In this document: positions 43,522 to 55,101 of the stretch, piece after piece
Numbering within the stretch: position 1 is the stretch's first letter
How the letters are laid out: every line of letters starts with the position of its first letter
Source: Areca catechu
Taxonomy: Eukaryota; Streptophyta; Magnoliopsida; Arecales; Arecaceae
Length of the DNA stretch: 64,000 nt
NCBI GenBank assembly: GCA_021397845.1
Contig: CM038052.1
Span: 44,352,949 to 44,416,948 of the forward strand
Direction: 5' to 3'
The notes under the pieces: generated by a model
What the model was told of the DNA's origin: nothing
Databases searched by the model: none
The model's input: the letters and a program-made list of their open reading frames with translations, nothing else
Translations under genes and position numbers: made by a program

Positions 43522-43676
43522 GATCTCTCCAGTGCCATGCCCCTTGTATGATGTCTTCCTTGCCTTTGAACATAGCTGATAAAAAGCCTGCAGATTCACG
43601 GGACAATGATTAGATCATCCAGGCATCGACTTGAGTTGAGAGATCTCATCTACAACATCAAGGCAATCATTGCTAG
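43522..43676 (+). other. Exon-like block in F LTR c
   Basis: A 155-bp block between ATTTACAG (ends 43521; TTTGCAG in other copies) and GCTAG|GTATGTAG, a near-consensus donor. Conserved in LTRs a, b and d. Confidence 0.45.
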
Positions 43677-43963
43677 GTATGTAGACCCCATCCCACCTCA
43701 ATTTTTCTATTTTGTTGAAGATTAAACATGCACCTAGTAGGCCTTCTTAGACCTAGGTTCTTGATTTTTCTTTATCTTTGATAGTTCTAGCATGTGGGTA
43801 GGAATTCTAACTGTTGCGTGAAACCCTAACCTAGTGCTAGCTATTTTTGGGAACGAAACCTAAATAACATCAGAAATCATTGCTTCTTTAATATGATTTT
43901 TCTATATATTTTTCTCTATTATGTCATCATGCATCAGATTAGAATCCTGTCCCTCATTAGTTT

Positions 43964-43975
43964 TGGTATCATAGT
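43964..43975 (+). promoter_or_regulatory. Primer binding site 3 of the F array, mutated
   Basis: TGGTATCATAGT, two mismatches to the Met-i site, four bases after LTR c. Confidence 0.75.
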
Positions 43976-45053
43976 GGGTTTTGGATAGCTTGCATCTTCA
44001 TTAAAACAACCAAAAACATTCATATCTATTTTTCTACATCCTATCATCTATATTAGGGGTCTGAGTTTCAGTCTATTTCATTAAATTAAAAAAAAAAAAT
44101 TTCATTAAGATTTTCATGGAATACTCTTTGTTTAGTCTTGATAATTCTCATTATTTTTAATTACTTTTATAGAAAAAAAAAAATATAAAAAAAAAATTGC
44201 ATCTTAGAAACCCTAACAGAAATTTTGATTTTCTGCACACTGTCTAAATCCCTAGGTGTTGCATTATCATACCATTTTTGTTTTGCATCAAATTTAGTAG
44301 GAAGCATCCATATACATCATTCTCAGTTTTGTATATTTTTTAGAATTTTTATGCATTGAAATAAGTGCTAACTTCTGTATCAAAACAAACTCAAATTTTA
44401 GTTTATGTGATTTCTACATACTTGACTTAACCTAACCTAACCAACTTCCAAACCCCACCTCACCCAAGCCCAAATTTTGTTTGATAACTTAACCAACTTA
44501 AACTTAATTTGCCACCTCATAAAAGATATATATATATATTTTTTGATTGTTATTAGATTGCATTACGGCTCATTGAGTGTCATCATCTCATTCAATCAAT
44601 TTTAAGGATAATTTCTTATCTCATATCAGGACAAGATTTCATCGCCTGTCCTAGGCCTAAAACAACCACCCAGCATCAGAACCCAAGAATTAACTAAAAT
44701 CAATTAGCAACCTAATTACTCTAGTGAGCTTAGGGATACCAACAGGTCAGATCCAAATTGTGTGGGTAAACTAGTGCACTTAATTTCCTTGCTATTACAA
44801 AAAACTGGTGTCTAAGGCTAGAGGTCCAAAGGCAAACGCCCTAAGTGAACTGGTTGTTTTTAATTAGGACCCTGTCACAGGTAGGGGGAGCCTCCCACAC
44901 CCCACCTCTTACCTGGCCAGTGGAAGGATTAGCTGTTGAGTTAAGTGTAAGTTGAATAGACCCATTCAATTTTTGCTCTAGGTCAAGCAAGCTGTAGTAC
45001 GTGTTAACCATTATATGCTTGACTACATCATACCACCTTGCTTGTTTGATTGC

Positions 45054-46256
45054 ATGACCACTAGACTAGGAACCCAATACCAACAGTCTAAACCCCAACC
45101 CATCTCAACCATGGAATTCAATTTTGAAACTTTCATGAAATCCCTTATTGATCAGTTAGCCCAAATGAACTACACAAATACCCAAACCTAAAATCAGTTA
45201 GCCAAGATGAACCAGACGAATACCCAAGCCCAAATTCAACTTTCCCAATTAACCAACAAAATGAATCATAGGTTTGACCAACTGGCCCAACCAAATAATC
45301 CAACCCATAGGATTGACCAGTTAACCCCAGGTAGGAGATTGGTCAGGATGCTATCAGCCTATGTGCCCAAATTCTGAGCATTATGAACCTCCCCTATAGT
45401 CTATTCCTGAACCCCATTGGATTAACACCCATAGATTTAAGCCTAGCATTAGTCAGGAACCCCTTAGCCAACCCACCCCTACCATCCCAGTCATCAATCA
45501 ATTTTTTCTTAGTCAACCTCCCCTTACCACCCCATTGGTTCACCAGGATGACCTAGAAAGGGAGATATATGAAGCTGATATAAGCTTAGTGGAGGAGTAT
45601 GAGGTAGAAGAAGAAGAGATACCTATAGATGACCTAGAATTAATCGACCCTAACCATGCCCAAGTAGAAACCAACCGAGAATTGGTTGACTAGGTGGAAA
45701 CCCAAATAGAACACAACCCTACTATTAGACTCCTACCTGAGGAGCCACTAGAAGAAAGCTTAATTACAGAGTCTAGTCTTGAGATCCAAGAACCAGAATA
45801 ATTTATTAAGGACATGATCTCTTTAAATCAGTACCCTCAGGATGAAGTCACTCATTTGACTCCAATTGATCTCTTCTTTGAGATTAGTGAACCATTCTTC
45901 CATAAGATAGAATCTGTAGATAGACATCAACCCCATAAGGTCAACCTCATTGTCTAGGATTAATTCCTGACACTCCTTCTTACATGCTATTCTATCCAAT
46001 CGACCCCAACCCCTTTTCTTACTTCCCACCCTACTAAACTAACCCTGAATCTACCTCTTATTTTTTGCCCTTTTTTGAAGCTTCGCATGTTTATCTAACC
46101 ACTAGACTACATTTTGTCAAAGTAAGCATGTTTCATACATTCATTGTGCATATTAGGTTTTCATCATATTTTTGGTATACATTATGGCATTTAGTAGGAG
46201 TACATGCTCCATTTTCAACTGCATGTCATGCTCCTGACAAAGGGTTACACCCATAG
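45054..46256 (+). pseudogene. gag-integrase fusion frame, F internal region 3
   Basis: It aligns with 32734-34249 and 38672-40190 but has a deletion near 45350 and many stops. It shares with region 1 several derived changes that region 2 lacks, for example a two-base loss giving ATTGTCTAGG (region 2 ATTAGTCTAGG) and the TTACATGCTATTC variant. It ends with HIRFSSYFWYTLWHLVG, the integrase-derived end. Confidence 0.6.
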
Positions 46257-46379
46257 TTGTAGTTTAGAGTTAGTCGAGTTTGCATATCAATAAGTGCTGG
46301 CTTGAGTAATTCGCCAGCATTAGGTGGTTTGTTTGCATATCAAAAGGAGTTGTTGTGTGTCGTTTGCAGTGCATGATTA

Positions 46380-46920
46380 AAGATTTGCATGAGGAATTAA
46401 TCATAACATTAATGTAAGCAATGTTTAATAAAAAACAAGGTTACTTCCCGAAAAGAGTCTAAGAGTTCACTAGAAAAACTTTGTGACAATTAGGCTACAT
46501 ACCTGTAAGCTGGATCCACCAAAGTGATAAAAAAAGTTGGACCTAGTGCCTGAGTTACCTAATTAGGCATTAAGCTCAACCTTCAATATCTTAAACTTCA
46601 TAAAGTATAGGGAGCCATCAATGATACCCAGTGAGATTGATCCTAACCCTTTCTTTAAGAGCAAATCCAACCCTGAGTGTCCACCATCAAATTAGCCTCT
46701 GAGAGTATTGATTGAGCGTATCCTGGATGACCAAGCCACTAGTACCCGGATCAAAGGCTTCCATGTCACTTGGTTCATTGGCAATGTTGACCGAGATCTG
46801 AGGATTCGTGGATCACTTGAGAAGATCCGCAATGCCTCAACCTAGACCCGTCAGAGCAGTACCTGAGCCAGAACGACCTTCTTACTCGATAGGGTCGAGT
46901 TCCTCTCACCCCAGGAGAAT
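46380..46920 (+). pseudogene. Integrase tail and chromodomain remnant 3 of F
   Basis: It aligns with remnants 1 and 2 (IERILDDQATSTRIKGF, FIGNVDRDLRI). Decayed. The purine tract CCCCAGGAGAAT ends at 46920. Confidence 0.55.
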
Positions 46921-48244
46921 TGATGGGGACATCAGATCAGGCATAGACTTCAAACTTCAATTTGTTCTCTAAGTCATGTGTTGGGCAATTTTGAACCCTT
47001 AATGATGTGTCAAGTTTTGTAATCAAGTTTTGTAATAAAGTTAGTCAAATTGAGAGTTTTGTAATGAAGTTAGCTCAGCTGAGTTGAGTGAGTCCTATAA
47101 TAAGTTGAGTTGTCTCAACCTCAGTCCAGTCCAATTGAGTCCTGTAGGTTTATGTTAGGCGAGTACAAGTCTAGGTTTATACAAAAGGAGGAGCACCAAA
47201 GCAGAAGTCAAAGCAGAAGCCCATAAAGCCTTCATACATGAAGATTCCAGGGCCAGCCCAGAATATTCCTCTTCCAAGCGAGCGAGCCCAGAAGTCCAAC
47301 TTCAAGTGAACCCATGGCGCCCTAGGTATATTCCAGTTCAACTTCAAATGGGTGCCCAGGATTTTCCAACCCATGAGGGGACATGTACCAAGCCCATGCG
47401 CCAAACCATGGAGACCGTCAAAGTCTTGCACCAAGCCCATGCACCCAAGCCCATTGGAGGCCGGCCCTTGCTGCCCAAAGTCTACACCCAAAGCCACTTA
47501 GCATCCAAGCCCAAAGAAAGCCCCTTGACCAAGTCAAAGGAGGAGAGGAGTCCCATTCAAACAAGTAGATTATGTTCTAGTTTTATTCAAATTGTGTACT
47601 CCTAGATCTAAACAACCTTGTAATCCTTCTCCCTATCAACATTTGTATTCATATCCTAATTAGGAGAGGGCATGGGAACATCTATAAATACTCCACCCCT
47701 CCCCCTCTTGTAATCAACTCTTATTCATGAATCAAAACTCTATTGAAATTTTGTTAAGCTTGTGTTCTTGTGTGTTCTCTTGTTGAGGTGTGTGAGTGTT
47801 ACTTGTGTGCCCTAATTTCTCCAAGCCCTAGCCACCCAAAGAATCTTTTTCCAAACCCTAATCCGCCCTAATGAGAAGAAGCCCTAGGTGTCCATAAGCA
47901 AGGAGTTTTCTTCCACTCTAGCCGCTAGCATCAGTAAACCCTAACTCCATCCTTTTTCAAACCCTAGTTACTTTTCTTTGCTTTTTTATTTGCATTCTAG
48001 CTAACCCCTGACGTTTGCAGGATCTCTCCAATGCCATGCCCCTTGGATGATGTCTTCCTTGCCTCTAAACGTGCTGATAAAAAGTTCATAGATTCGCAGG
48101 ACAATGACTGGATCATCCAGGTATCGATCTGAGTTGAGAGATCTCTTCTACAATATCAAAGCAATCATTGTTAGGTATGTAGACCCCATCCCACCTCACT
48201 TTTTCTATTTTGTTGAATATTGAACATGCACCTAGTAGGCCTTC
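46921..48244 (+). repeat. F LTR d, cut by copia element O
   Basis: It matches LTR c from its start to the CCTAGTAGGCCTTC segment, then O begins. The remaining about 200 bp should lie beyond O, outside the window. Confidence 0.85.
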
Positions 48245-50005
48245 TATTGACCCCATAAGTGATTTTGATGATAACCAAACATTGGAGCATGTACATTTAT
48301 TACTGACAACTCTTCAAGTGTTTGACAAGTTTTTGTATGATGTATAACATGTTGAAACTTCAACTCCTACATTTCTATTTTCTTGCTTGAGTTGTGTTGT
48401 AAGTGTTTTTGCAAAGAAGAACCCAATGAAAATGCTAAGAAAAAATTAAGTAGAAGGGTTACTTCTATAAGTGTGTGTGCCTTAGATTTTGCCTTGAGTT
48501 GGTTTGTATGAAATTATAAAAGAGTTGGTTAGAGTTTTCTTTAAGTTCAAATTATAAAAATTCTAAAGAAGACACTCGAGCCGATCCCAAGTCAAGAAGA
48601 GCCGACTCTGCTTACTGGCACGCAGCAAGGATTTTGGAATGCAGCAATTCGAGCCGACTCGATGGAAAGCGAGCCGACTCTAGTGAATCCGAGTCAACTC
48701 TACTAAATCCGAGTCGACTAGAATCAGTCTGAGCCGAATCCTCCGGAGTACATTTCCTAAAAGTTTTCTGAGAATAGCCAGGCGAGCCGATCCGACTTAG
48801 AAAGAGCCGACTCTATCAGACCTAATTTCAAAAGCCTGAGAAAGCGAGCCGACCCAAACTGCATCGAGCTGACTCTTCTAGAGTAAGGTTTTCCTAACAT
48901 GAGAAGAAGAGCTGACCTAAGCTAAAAAGAGCCGACTCCTCGAGTTCAAGAATTTCAAGATTCAAGTTCGAGCCGACCCGAGCTGTAAAGAGCCAACTCA
49001 TCTAGAGTGATATTCTGTGCCCTGAGATGGAGCCAACTGCATTAAAGAAATGGTGACTTGACCTATCGACTCGAAGGATCCAAGCCGACTCGAAGGAATC
49101 CGAGCCAACTCGAATATCGCTTCCAGGTATCTAATGGCTAGTTCTAGATTTTGTTTTTGAATGCCAAAAAGTGCTCCAACGATCAAAAATCATTCCCCAA
49201 TAGTCTACAACGGCTAGAACTACATTGGAATGATGGAAGACTTTAAATTTGAAGGATTTGAACTACCAAATATAATTAAGAAGTGAGTTCAAAAGGAAAA
49301 AGAGAGAGCTTCATTGAATATCCAACCAACCACAAGAGATAGAGCACAAGTGCATTCAAGTCCGCATTCAAGCCCTCAACAACTCTGATCTAAAGCTTGA
49401 TCAACTCTGGAAGAAGCCACTGAAGTCATTAAAGCTTATTCAAGTGCATTCAAGTGGACTTCCAACGAGCTGCACCGGCAACTATCCGATAACTTGAGTT
49501 TGTCATTTATTGTTGCATTTATTTTCAATTCAATCTTTGAATTATTGGGTTATTGGTGAGCCCGGTTGAAAAACCAAATAGATTTTGGTGAGCCTTATCA
49601 AAACCAAGGTTTAGGTTCTTGGTGATCCTGTGAAAGCCAAGTTTGGGTTTCTTTGGTGAGCCTATTTAAAATCAAAGGGTGTTAGGTTTTCTTTGGTGAT
49701 CCTGTAAAATCAAAGTGTAGAGGTTTTGGATTGTGATCCTATAAAACAATCCTACTGTATTCGGGTATGAATATAATGGAAATCCCAAGTGGTATCTTGG
49801 GTAGTGGACGTAGGAGCTGGGTTGCTCTGAACTACTATAAATTTGGTGTGTTTATGTTATTCTTTCTCTACTTTGTTTAGCTTCTACATTCCACAACCTT
49901 ATCACAGCACCTACCACTTGCAAAGGATTTTGAAATTGCACATTACTTGTTTAAATTTTTAAAAGACCCAATTCACCCCCCTCTTAGGTAGGCACCTAGG
50001 AAATA
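48245..50005 (+). repeat. 5' LTR of O
   Basis: It begins TATTGACCCCATAAG, probably a mutated TGTTGACC, and ends shortly before the primer site. It resembles N at both ends. The exact right end is uncertain by a few bases. The GAGCCGACTC cluster lies at 48570-49120. Confidence 0.75.
48570..49120. repeat. Cluster of GAGCCGACTC motifs in the O LTR
   Basis: About 20 exact or near copies (GAGCCGACTC, GAGTCGACT, GAGCCGACCC) at irregular spacing of about 15-40 bp. They hold the same place in the LTR as the TGTCGACWCA cluster of N. Confidence 0.8.
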
Positions 50006-50007
50006 AC

Positions 50008-50019
50008 TGGTATTAGAGC
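50008..50019 (+). promoter_or_regulatory. Primer binding site of O
   Basis: TGGTATTAGAGC, one mismatch to the initiator tRNA-Met type site. Confidence 0.8.
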
Positions 50020-50050
50020 AGGTTCTCTGAATACATGAGAGTAAAGATCG

Positions 50051-51898
50051 ATGGCTCATCCCTTGAGTACATCTTTGGTCGAAGGTCAATCAACCAATAG
50101 ACCTCCACTCTTCATAGGCACAAACTATTCTTATTGGAAAGCACGTTTGAAAATCTATATTTAAGCTATTGATTTTCAATTATGGAAGGTCATTATTAAA
50201 GGGCCACATGTTCCCCTGACTAAAATTGATGGCGTGGACGTCCCTAAGCCTGAAGAGGAATTGGATGAAAATGACATGAAATTAGGGGAATTGAATGACA
50301 AAGCCATGAACTTGCTTTACTGTGCTTTAGACTCAAATGAGTTTAATATAATTTCCATCTGCTCTTCAGCAAAGGAAATCTGGGATAAACTGGAGGTGAC
50401 CCATGAAGGAACTTCACAAGTGAAAAACTCAAAGATAAATCTTTTAGTGCACAATTATGAATTGTTTAAGATAGAGCCTAATGAAAGTATTTTTTCCATG
50501 TACACTAGGTTTACACATATTATTAACGGTTTGAAAAGTCTTGGTAGGGTATATTCAAATGCTGACTTAGTATAGAAAATCTTGAGATCACTTCCTGAAA
50601 AATGGGATCCTAAAGTCATAGCCATCCAGGAAGCTAAAGACTTGAATGTTCTAACAATGGATGAATTAATGGGATCTCTCATCACTCACGAATTAGCCAT
50701 GCAGCATAGAACGGATGATGATCAGAAAAAGAAGAAAACGATTGCATTCAAGGCTGCATTAGAATCTAAAGATGATGAAGAAACTGAAGGTGACTCCTCC
50801 TCCTCCGAAGATGATCTTGAAGATGAAGACATCGCAATGGTCGTGAGGAGATTCAGAAAGTTTATGGGAAAGAAGAAAGGAAGGTATAATAGAAAATTCT
50901 ATAAACGAGGAGATCAATCAAAGGAAAAGGACAAGGACAAAGATAAAGATAAAGAACAAGTCCACACCTGCTATGAATGTAAGAAACTGGGGCATATTCA
51001 TCCGGACTGTCCTCAACTAAAGAAGTCTCTCGGAAAGAAGAAAAAGAAAGTGATGGTTGCCACGTGGAGAGATAGTGAGGACTCCACTTCAACTGAAGAA
51101 GAAGAGACCATGAAAATAGCAAATCTATGTCTAATGGATCTCGAGGATGAGATAAATTTTCCCGACACTCAGATTGAATTTACTTTTGAAGAATTAAATT
51201 CTGCATTCCATGATTTACTATCTGAATTCAAAAAGGCTGGAGTAAAGATTAGATCATTAAAGCATATCAATGATTCTTTACTCAAAGAGAAAAATGAAGT
51301 TTTGGAAAAGAACAATTCATTAAAAAAGGAACTTCACATCTTTTCTGAAAAATACAATGATTTGAAAAATGAGAATAATGAATTGAATGATGAAAACAAA
51401 GTTTTGCTAAAGGAAAACAATGAGCTGAAAAAGGAGGTAGAAAAACTCAAGCCACTTGTTGAAAAATTAACTTTGTCTTCTAATAAGCTTGAGTTAATTC
51501 TTAAAGAACAAAGAATTTCTGGAAATAAAGCTAGAATAGGTTTTAATGCTTTAAATTCAAATTATGTTTCAGCTACCACTTTTATGAAACAAAAAGACTT
51601 TTTTCCCAAGCTTACTTCTTATAAAACTTTGGTTACAAAAGATTCTATTTCCATTTCAAAACATGCTTCATATGTTCCTAAGAATTTAAATGCAAGACCT
51701 GCTATTTCTGCACTTCATGCATCTAGAATTTCAAAAATAGAATTATTTCAAAATTCTAGAATCAAATGTTTTGCTTGCAAAAGACTAGGACATAAAGCTT
51801 TTAACTGCAATACAATTAGAAATGTCCATAATGTAAGAAAAATTTGGGTTCTCAAAGGAACCAACTCAGCTAACCCGAAAGGATCTAAGTTAGCTTAG
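50051..51898 (+). pseudogene. gag: gag of copia element O (two in-frame stops)
   Basis: One frame of about 615 codons from MAHPLSTSLVEGQ to NPKGSKLA, with stops only at about 50163 (TAA) and 50574 (TAG). The N-terminal half has the copia gag pattern FIGTNYSYWKARLKIYI and later MNLLYCALDSNEF...IWDKLEVTHEGT (UBN2-type gag). A CCHC zinc knuckle, CYECKKLGHIHPDC, follows a lysine/aspartate-rich tract (KDKDKDKDK). About 150 residues of coiled coil follow (NSLKKEL, NELNDENKVLLKENNELKKEVEKL), then a second knuckle, CFACKRLGHKAFNC. A long gag with coiled coil and two knuckles is a mark of SIRE/Maximus elements. The product would form the virus-like particle. Confidence 0.85.
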
Positions 51899-53361
51899 GT
51901 ACCTAAAAGCACTCCTTAATTTTGTTGCAAGAATGTCTTGCAGCCTAGAAATCAAAGAGAAAATGGTATCTCGATAGTGGCTGCTCAAGACATATGACGG
52001 GTGACAAGGATCAATTCATCACCCTGGAAATGAAAGAAGGAGATATGGTTACATTTGGAGACAATGGCAAGGGAAAAATAATTGGAGTTGGTAAGATCAA
52101 CATAACCCCTATACTTTCATTGAAAATGTATTGCTAGTAGATAAGTTGAAGCACAATCTATTGAGTATTAGTCAATTGTGTGATAAAGGCTTCAAAGTTA
52201 TCTTTGAATCATCTATGTATATAGTAACAAACCTTCTTGATCCTAGTAGCAAATTCATTGGACACAGACTAGGAAATATTTATGTGGTTGATCTAAATGA
52301 TCTTGCCATGTCAAGTAGTTCTAGTCTAGTTGCAATGAATGCTAAGACCAAGGAGTCTTGCTTATTATGGCATAGAAGATTGGGTCTTGCTAGCATGCAT
52401 ACTATTACCAAGTTAATTTCCAAAAATCTTGTTAGAGGAATGCCTAAGTTTAAAGTAGATTTTAATCATGTTTGTGATGCATGCCAAATAGGTAGACAAA
52501 CAAGGGGGAGATTTAAATCCAAAAATCTGATTTCAACATCTAGACCTTTAGAACTACTTCACATAGACCTATTTGGACCAACTAGGATAACAATCCTAAG
52601 AGGTATGAAATATGTCCTTGTGATTGTAGATGATTTTTCTTGATTTACATGGATTTTGTTTATTGCGCACAAAGATGAAACTTTTAAAGTATTTAGAAAA
52701 TTTCACAAAAAGGTTTCAAATCAGAAAAATCTTTCTATAATTTCAATAAGAAGTGATCATGGCACAGAATTTGAAAATCAATTTTTGATGTTCTGAAAAT
52801 GACATTGATCACAACTTCTCTACTCCTAGAACACCATAACAAAATGGTATTATAGAGAGAAAAAATAGGACGTTGGAAGAAATGGCCCGAACAATGTTGT
52901 GTGAAGGTAATCTTCCAAGGTACTTTTGGGCAGAAGCGGTGAACACTGCTTGATATATTTTAAATCGTGTTTTGATCCATCCTATCTTGAAGAAAACTCC
53001 CTATGAGCTTTGGAACGAAAAGAAACCCAACATAAATTATTTTCTTGTATTTGGATGTAAATGCTTTGTGCTTAATAATGGTAAGGATAATCTAGGGAAA
53101 TTTGATGCTAAGTCTGATGAAGCCATTTTTCTTGGTTATTCACTACATAGCAAGGCATATAGGGTTTTTAATAAAAGGACTCTCACTGTTGAAGAGTCAA
53201 TGCATGTTATATTTGATAAAACTAACCCATCACCATCTAGAAAAGATGAGTGTAATGACAATGATGCAGGTACCATTCAAAACAAGATGGAAAAACTAAG
53301 TATTCAAGAAAAACCAATTGAAGAAGGAGAAGAAATGGTAAGGATCATACTGATCTTCTGA
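51899..53361 (+). pseudogene. pol: Protease and integrase region of O
   Basis: The protease active site reads DSGCSRHMTG (Asp codon at 51973) in one frame. After a stop the next frame (52131-52643) has the pre-integrase segment (WHRRLGLASMHTI, CDACQIGRQTRG) and the first integrase Asp (HIDLFGP). A stop at 52642 is followed by SDHGTEFEN (second Asp), a frameshift near 52790, and NGIIERKNRTLEEMART (the Glu). The C-terminal integrase part (TPYELWNEKKPN, FGCKCFV, FLGYS) follows at 52972-53361 after a stop. All catalytic residues are still visible but no single frame spans them. Confidence 0.8.
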
Positions 53362-53605
53362 CTGAATGGAGGTACGCTACTTCCCATCCTAAAGAATTAA
53401 ATACTGGTGATCCTTCTCAAGGTATAAGGACTAGGTCTGTACATAGGTCTGCACATGATTACCTAGCCTTTATATCTCAAATAGAGCCTCATAACTTAGA
53501 AGAAGCAGAAAATGACCCAAACTGGATGATGGCCATGCACGAAGAATTGAACCAGTTTGAAAGAAATAAGGTTTGGACATTAGTTGAAAGACCTAAAGAC
53601 CATCC
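53362..53605 (+). pseudogene. Start of reverse transcriptase of O, cut by element I
   Basis: After a frame change, the segment reads EPHNLEEAENDPNWMMAMHEELNQFERNKVWTLVERP, the conserved beginning of copia-type RT. It is interrupted by I after DHP. Confidence 0.8.
53601..53605 (+). repeat. Probable left target site of I
   Basis: CATCC directly before the LTR start. The second copy would be outside the window, so it is unproven. Confidence 0.4.
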
Positions 53606-55022
53606 TGTTACGGCCGTAATGATGACGTGGCCGGTCGCAGATTCTGTCAGGTATGATCGAGCCACGTGGAGGTTTCTTTGACCGAGTCAGCCTCGGCTTC
53701 CGCGCTACCGAGGTCGAGCTCGGCCCTTGCCCCCCAGGCTACCTCACCAGGTGATATCCCGAGACGTTACTGCCCTCACCGAAGTCGAGTTCGGTATAGG
53801 GCTCCTCCCGCCGCCTCGCCAGGTGTCCACCCAGGAGGGGTCCACCTCGGCCGAGGTCGGCTGCTCCTTCGCTCCTTCGCCAGGTGGCCCCCGGAGACGG
53901 GTCCACCTCGGTCGAAGCCGAGCGCCCTCCTGCCACCTCGCAAGGTGTCCACCCAGGAGGGGTCCACCTCGGCCGAGGTCGGCTGCTCCTTTGCTCCTTC
54001 GCCAGGTGGCCCCCGGAGACGGGTCCACCTTGGTCGAAGCCGGGCGCCCTCCTGCCACCTCTCCAGGTGTCCACCCAGGAGGGGTCCACCTCGACCGAGG
54101 TCGGCTGCTCCTTCGCTCCTTCGCCAGGTGGCCCTAGGAGACGGGTCCATCTCGGCCGAAGCCGAGCGCCCTCCTGCCACCTCACCAGTTGTCCACCCAG
54201 GAGGGGTCCTCCTCGGCCGAGGTCAGGCCGCCCGTACAGAGAAGATCCCAAAGAAAGAGGCGCAGGTTCCGAGGTTGGCCCTCGAGCCGTGCGCATCACA
54301 GACGGTGCCCCGTACAGATTGTGGCGGCATGCGAAACACCACTTACGTCGGCCCGACAAGTCCTGCAATCGAGAGGCGCGGTTCTGACAAAACAGGGCCC
54401 ATAAACGGACAGCGCCGGTACTTAGGAAGGAGAGCGCCCTCACTGGGCCCAAGGTCTGACCGGCCGCCCTGCCGGTGCCACCCCCCTTCTTTTGTCTTTA
54501 CCCTTTCCCCGCTGGGCTCGGCGAACGAGGTCGGAAAGCCGCCTGGCCCTCGAAACCAAAAGGGGAAAGAGAAAAGCATGGAAAGGGGAGCCTCCCATGA
54601 GCAGAAGACAGGCGGACAGCGGGAGGAGATAAAAGGAAGGAAGTTGGAGGCGACCAGGTAAGCGGGGACGAGTAAGAAATAGTGGCCAAAAGCCCTGCTC
54701 CGAGAGTAAGATCTAGGGTCCCGAGAGGGGATCGCTTGGCGTGAGCTCGGCAAGGAGGCCAAGGCCAGGTTTCTGGTCCCTACAGCACCTTTCTTGCTAG
54801 TAAATTCTCTGAGTCTGGGACTCCTTCGGGGGCCCGTCTTGGAGAATATGTTCCTTCTCGCCGTCTACTAACTTGACCGTCGGAGCTCCCTCGCCGGGAT
54901 CCCCGGCCAGGGTCTTCTGACCCTCTCTTGCAGGTTCGCTCCAGCCAGGAGGCTCCAGGAGCTAGGTGGTCTGGTAGGATCGGCGGATCCGTGGCACGGG
55001 CGCGGCGGCGAGATCGATAACA
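53606..55022 (+). repeat. 5' LTR of I
   Basis: TGTTACGGCCGTAATG to GATCGATAACA, 1417 bp, with the primer site directly after it. It contains 61-bp repeats (53815-54235). Open frames of 100-330 codons on both strands through this repeat are composition artefacts. Confidence 0.8.
53815..54235. repeat. Tandem 122-bp units (two 61-bp half-units) in I LTR
   Basis: AGGTGTCCACCCAGGAGGGG recurs at 53821, 53943 and 54065, with a variant at 54187, a period of 122 bp. Between them lies a related half-unit, AGGTGGCCCCCGGAGACGGG. Both halves share GGGTCCACCTCGG. The 61-bp half-unit length equals that of the J repeats at 3501-3747. Confidence 0.85.
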
Positions 55023-55042
55023 GATTGGCGCACCAGGTAGGG
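55023..55042 (+). promoter_or_regulatory. Primer binding region of I
   Basis: GATTGGCGCACCAGGTAGGG follows the LTR end. It contains TGGCGC, and is not of the Met-i type used by the other elements here. I do not assign the tRNA. Confidence 0.6.
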
Positions 55043-55101
55043 TGGCAGGACAACACCCCCTAGCGGGAGCCAGCTTTCTGCAGGTACCGCGCTTTCCGAT
55101 A

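Larger units (their letters stand above)
42439..43959 (+). repeat. F LTR c
   Basis: 1521 bp, TGATGGGGACATCAG to CTGTCCCTCATTA (terminal CA changed to TA). TATAAAT at 43184-43190, exon-like block at 43522-43676. It is the only uninterrupted F LTR in the window. Confidence 0.9.
43960..46920 (+). mobile_element. F internal region 3
   Basis: 2961 bp between LTRs c and d, with the same order as regions 1 and 2. The leader (43976-45053) has no gene. Relative to region 1 it lacks part of the Pro/Arg-rich gag segment near 45350. Confidence 0.85.
48245..53605 (+). mobile_element. O: SIRE/Maximus-like Ty1/copia element, split by element I
   Basis: 5' LTR, Met-i type primer site, gag with two zinc knuckles and coiled coils, then protease, integrase and the first residues of RT, where element I begins at 53606. 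The order protease, integrase, RT is that of Ty1/copia. The left target site is probably CCTTC (48240-48244). The rest of RT, RNase H and the 3' LTR should lie right of I, beyond the window. Several stops and shifts show it is old. Confidence 0.85.

Noticed and set aside
53666..54661. Open frames of 100-330 codons on both strands in 53666-54661
   Set aside because: They lie in the repeat part of the I LTR. Their composition follows the DNA repeat and no frame is favoured.
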